Below are positions 5,466 through 6,833 of a stretch of DNA of 6,833 nt, one piece after another. Source of the DNA: Bacillota bacterium (GTDB lineage: Bacteria > Bacillota_I > Bacilli_A > MOL361 > Turicibacteraceae); contig DNGE01000186.1 of NCBI GenBank assembly GCA_003486705.1, forward strand, positions 8,999 through 15,831, given 5' to 3'. Under the pieces are notes generated by a model that saw only the letters and a program-made list of their open reading frames with translations, did no database searches and was not told the origin of the DNA. Position numbers and translations under genes: made by a program. How positions within the stretch are numbered: the first letter of the stretch is position 1; every line of letters starts with the position of its first letter.

Positions 5466-6695
5466 TTATTCAATTGCCTGCAACTCTTCTAAATCTAATT
5501 CAACATTTGAAATCGATTCAAAACGTGTTCCAATTTTTTCCGTTGTGATATGGATATCTTTTACATCTTTTGATACCGTTTCGATATGCTTACTTAATTT
5601 ATCCCAACGATCTTTGTAACGTTTAAATTCTTCTCCTAATTTATTTAATTCTTGTTGAATAACAAGAGCATGTCGATCACGTTCTAAATTATTTAAAATG
5701 ACTTGAATTGTTGTTAAGGTAGACATAAATGTTGTCGGTGATACAAGCCAAACACGTTTTCGTTGTGAATAGGCGATTAAATCTTGATGATAGGCGTTAA
5801 TTTCAGCAAAAATAGCTTCAGCGGGCAAAAATAATATCGCCTGATCAGCCGTTTCTTCTGGTGTTACGTATTTTTTAGCAATGTCATCAATATGTTTTTT
5901 CACATCTGTCTTAAATTGTTTTTCTGCTAATTGTCGCTCAAATTCACTCAACTCTTTATCAATCATACGCTGATAATTCTCAAGTGGAAACTTCGAGTCA
6001 ATCGGTAAATTCCCAAGTGGCTCAGGTGCAAATAAAATCGCATCTACTTGCGTTCCATTTGACAGGGCGTATTGCTGTTGATAAATGCGATCATTTTTCT
6101 CACCAAATACAGACGCCATAATTTGATAAAGTTGCACTTCCCCATACGTTCCACGGCTTTTTTTATCCGATAATAAATTTTGAAGCGACACAATATCTGA
6201 AGATAATGTTTCGATTTTACGTTGCGCCTCATCAATTTTAGCTAATCGCACTAAAATATTTTGAAAAGTTTCATTTGTTTTATTGAATGATTGGTCGAGA
6301 CGCTCATTGACTTTATCATTAATACGAGATAAATTAAGCTCTATTTGTTCATTCAATTTATTAAAATCAGCTTGGATTTGCGTATTAACTAAGTTTGAAT
6401 GCTTCAATAGTCCATCAGTTAATGTTTTTTCGAATAGGCCATAACGTTCAAGTAACTTTTCATTATTTTCATTAATTGTTTTAATCGAGCGTTCATTTGA
6501 GATACTCAGTGAATCTCTTAATTGGTAATTCGCATCTTGAAGCCTTTTTTCCATACGTTGTTGTTCATCTGTCAGTTGTTTAACACTAATATCTAATTGT
6601 GGATTAACTTTTGAACGGGTTGGATTTTGTTGTTTAATTATACTTAGCAACACTAAAAAGATATTTATCATTAATAAAATATAAACTAACCACAT
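5466..6695 (-). CDS. rmuC: RmuC-family DNA recombination protein
   Basis: RmuC proteins are predicted membrane-anchored nuclease-fold proteins; Escherichia coli rmuC limits recombination between inverted repeats, but the molecular activity is poorly known. This copy has 409 residues. A hydrophobic N-terminal segment (about 2-20) should anchor it in the membrane. Residues about 35-180 are heptad-rich and likely coiled coil. The RmuC domain spans about 180-340, with GTYGE (182-186), VDAI (217-220) and IDSKFP (232-237), which supply the E...D...D-x-K arrangement of the PD-(D/E)xK fold, then LPAEAIFAE and SPTT (319-322). A second coiled coil covers about 340-395. The ATG at 6695 has AGAGG about 8 bases upstream. 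No terminator is seen after the stop; the metK promoter starts almost at once. No functional tie to metK is evident. Confidence 0.95.
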   Translation of the reverse strand: MWLVYILLMINIFLVLLSIIKQQNPTRSKVNPQLDISVKQLTDEQQRMEKRLQDANYQLRDSLSISNERSIKTINENNEKLLERYGLFEKTLTDGLLKHSNLVNTQIQADFNKLNEQIELNLSRINDKVNERLDQSFNKTNETFQNILVRLAKIDEAQRKIETLSSDIVSLQNLLSDKKSRGTYGEVQLYQIMASVFGEKNDRIYQQQYALSNGTQVDAILFAPEPLGNLPIDSKFPLENYQRMIDKELSEFERQLAEKQFKTDVKKHIDDIAKKYVTPEETADQAILFLPAEAIFAEINAYHQDLIAYSQRKRVWLVSPTTFMSTLTTIQVILNNLERDRHALVIQQELNKLGEEFKRYKDRWDKLSKHIETVSKDVKDIHITTEKIGTRFESISNVELDLEELQAIE

Positions 6696-6729
6696 ACTAT
6701 TTCCCTCTTTCTAGTAAACATTTGTTCTT

Positions 6730-6738
6730 ATTTTAACA
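6730..6738 (-). promoter_or_regulatory. Candidate extended -10 promoter for rmuC
   Basis: The minus strand reads TGTTAAAAT, an extended -10 with TAAAAT matching 5 of 6 consensus bases. Transcription would start near 6723, about 28 bases before the rmuC start. The -35 position (TTATAT at 17 bases) is poor, so the call rests on the TG extension and the location. Confidence 0.4.
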
Positions 6739-6754
6739 TAAATAGATCTAAAAT

Positions 6755-6790
6755 ATAATGAAATCCTTTAATTTATCATGATTTCATTAT
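6755..6790 (-). terminator. Possible terminator hairpin upstream of rmuC
   Basis: The arms at 6780-6790 and 6755-6765 are perfectly complementary over 11 bp with a 14-base loop. In the minus-strand RNA the stem is followed by AUUUUAG, a weak U tract. The stem is AT-rich. The loop contains the TAA stop of the right-edge frame, so it may end that gene's transcript. Efficiency is doubtful. Confidence 0.45.
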
Positions 6791-6833
6791 TTAACCTTTT
6801 TATCATACGTGTTGCACGACTTAAAACAGAATC
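6768..6833 (-). CDS. Possible C-terminal tail of an unidentified gene (partial)
   Basis: A minus-strand frame is open from the right edge to the TAA at 6768-6770, giving 21 residues ending RMIKRLNNEIMIN. The tail is basic and helix-like, but too short to assign. A second frame is also open for 13 codons, so coding is not proven. A hairpin around the stop codon and the promoter-like site downstream fit a gene end here. Confidence 0.4.
   Translation of the reverse strand, partial: DSVLSRATRMIKRLNNEIMIN

Noticed and set aside
6044..6235. A 63-codon frame inside rmuC
   Set aside because: It lies within the conserved RmuC domain in another frame; its Lys/Arg-rich product looks like a by-product of AT-rich coding DNA.

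Overview
This window looks like chromosomal DNA from a low-GC Bacillota (Firmicutes) bacterium. It is strongly AT-rich, has strong AGGAGG-type ribosome binding sites, a consensus sigma-A promoter, a SAM-I (S-box) riboswitch ahead of metK, and a Gram-positive type wall-polysaccharide exporter. A SAM-I leader on metK argues against typical Lactobacillales, whose metK usually carries the S-MK (SAM-III) box. A Bacillales-, Turicibacter- or Erysipelotrichia-like host is possible, but the sequence alone does not fix the genus.

Every gene I can support is on the minus strand, so the window is transcribed from right to left. At the right edge lies the possible last 21 codons of an unidentified gene, then rmuC (5466-6695). 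Next comes the metK unit: a perfect-consensus promoter (5422-5450), a SAM-I aptamer (5289-5387), an antiterminator/terminator switch (5247-5295), metK (3902-5098) and a strong terminator (3840-3882). A 300-base stretch without a gene (3537-3839) follows; it has a less AT-rich core that I could not identify. Then come a diacylglycerol/lipid kinase gene (2646-3536) and its terminator (2597-2635). Last is a polysaccharide-export operon: TagG/RgpC-like permease (1653-2435), TagH/RgpD/Wzt-like ATPase (449-1639), and the 5' part of a gene running off the left edge (1-380), probably an envelope-glycan enzyme.

The permease and ATPase would form one ABC-2 exporter that flips a lipid-linked polysaccharide or teichoic acid across the membrane. 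The ATPase has a C-terminal beta-rich domain like that of Wzt, which in that family reads the end of the finished glycan. The lipid kinase may recycle diacylglycerol released by envelope polymer synthesis, but it is a separate transcription unit and that link is inferred. metK supplies S-adenosylmethionine and is predicted to be shut off by its own product through premature termination. rmuC has no visible terminator of its own, so its transcripts probably run into the riboswitch.

I found no phage, CRISPR, intact insertion sequence, tRNA or rRNA, and nothing that clearly amounts to an undescribed system. The most instructive element is the metK leader, where competing aptamer, antiterminator and terminator pairings can be read base by base. 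The least explained parts are the 3590-3740 island and the truncated left-edge gene.
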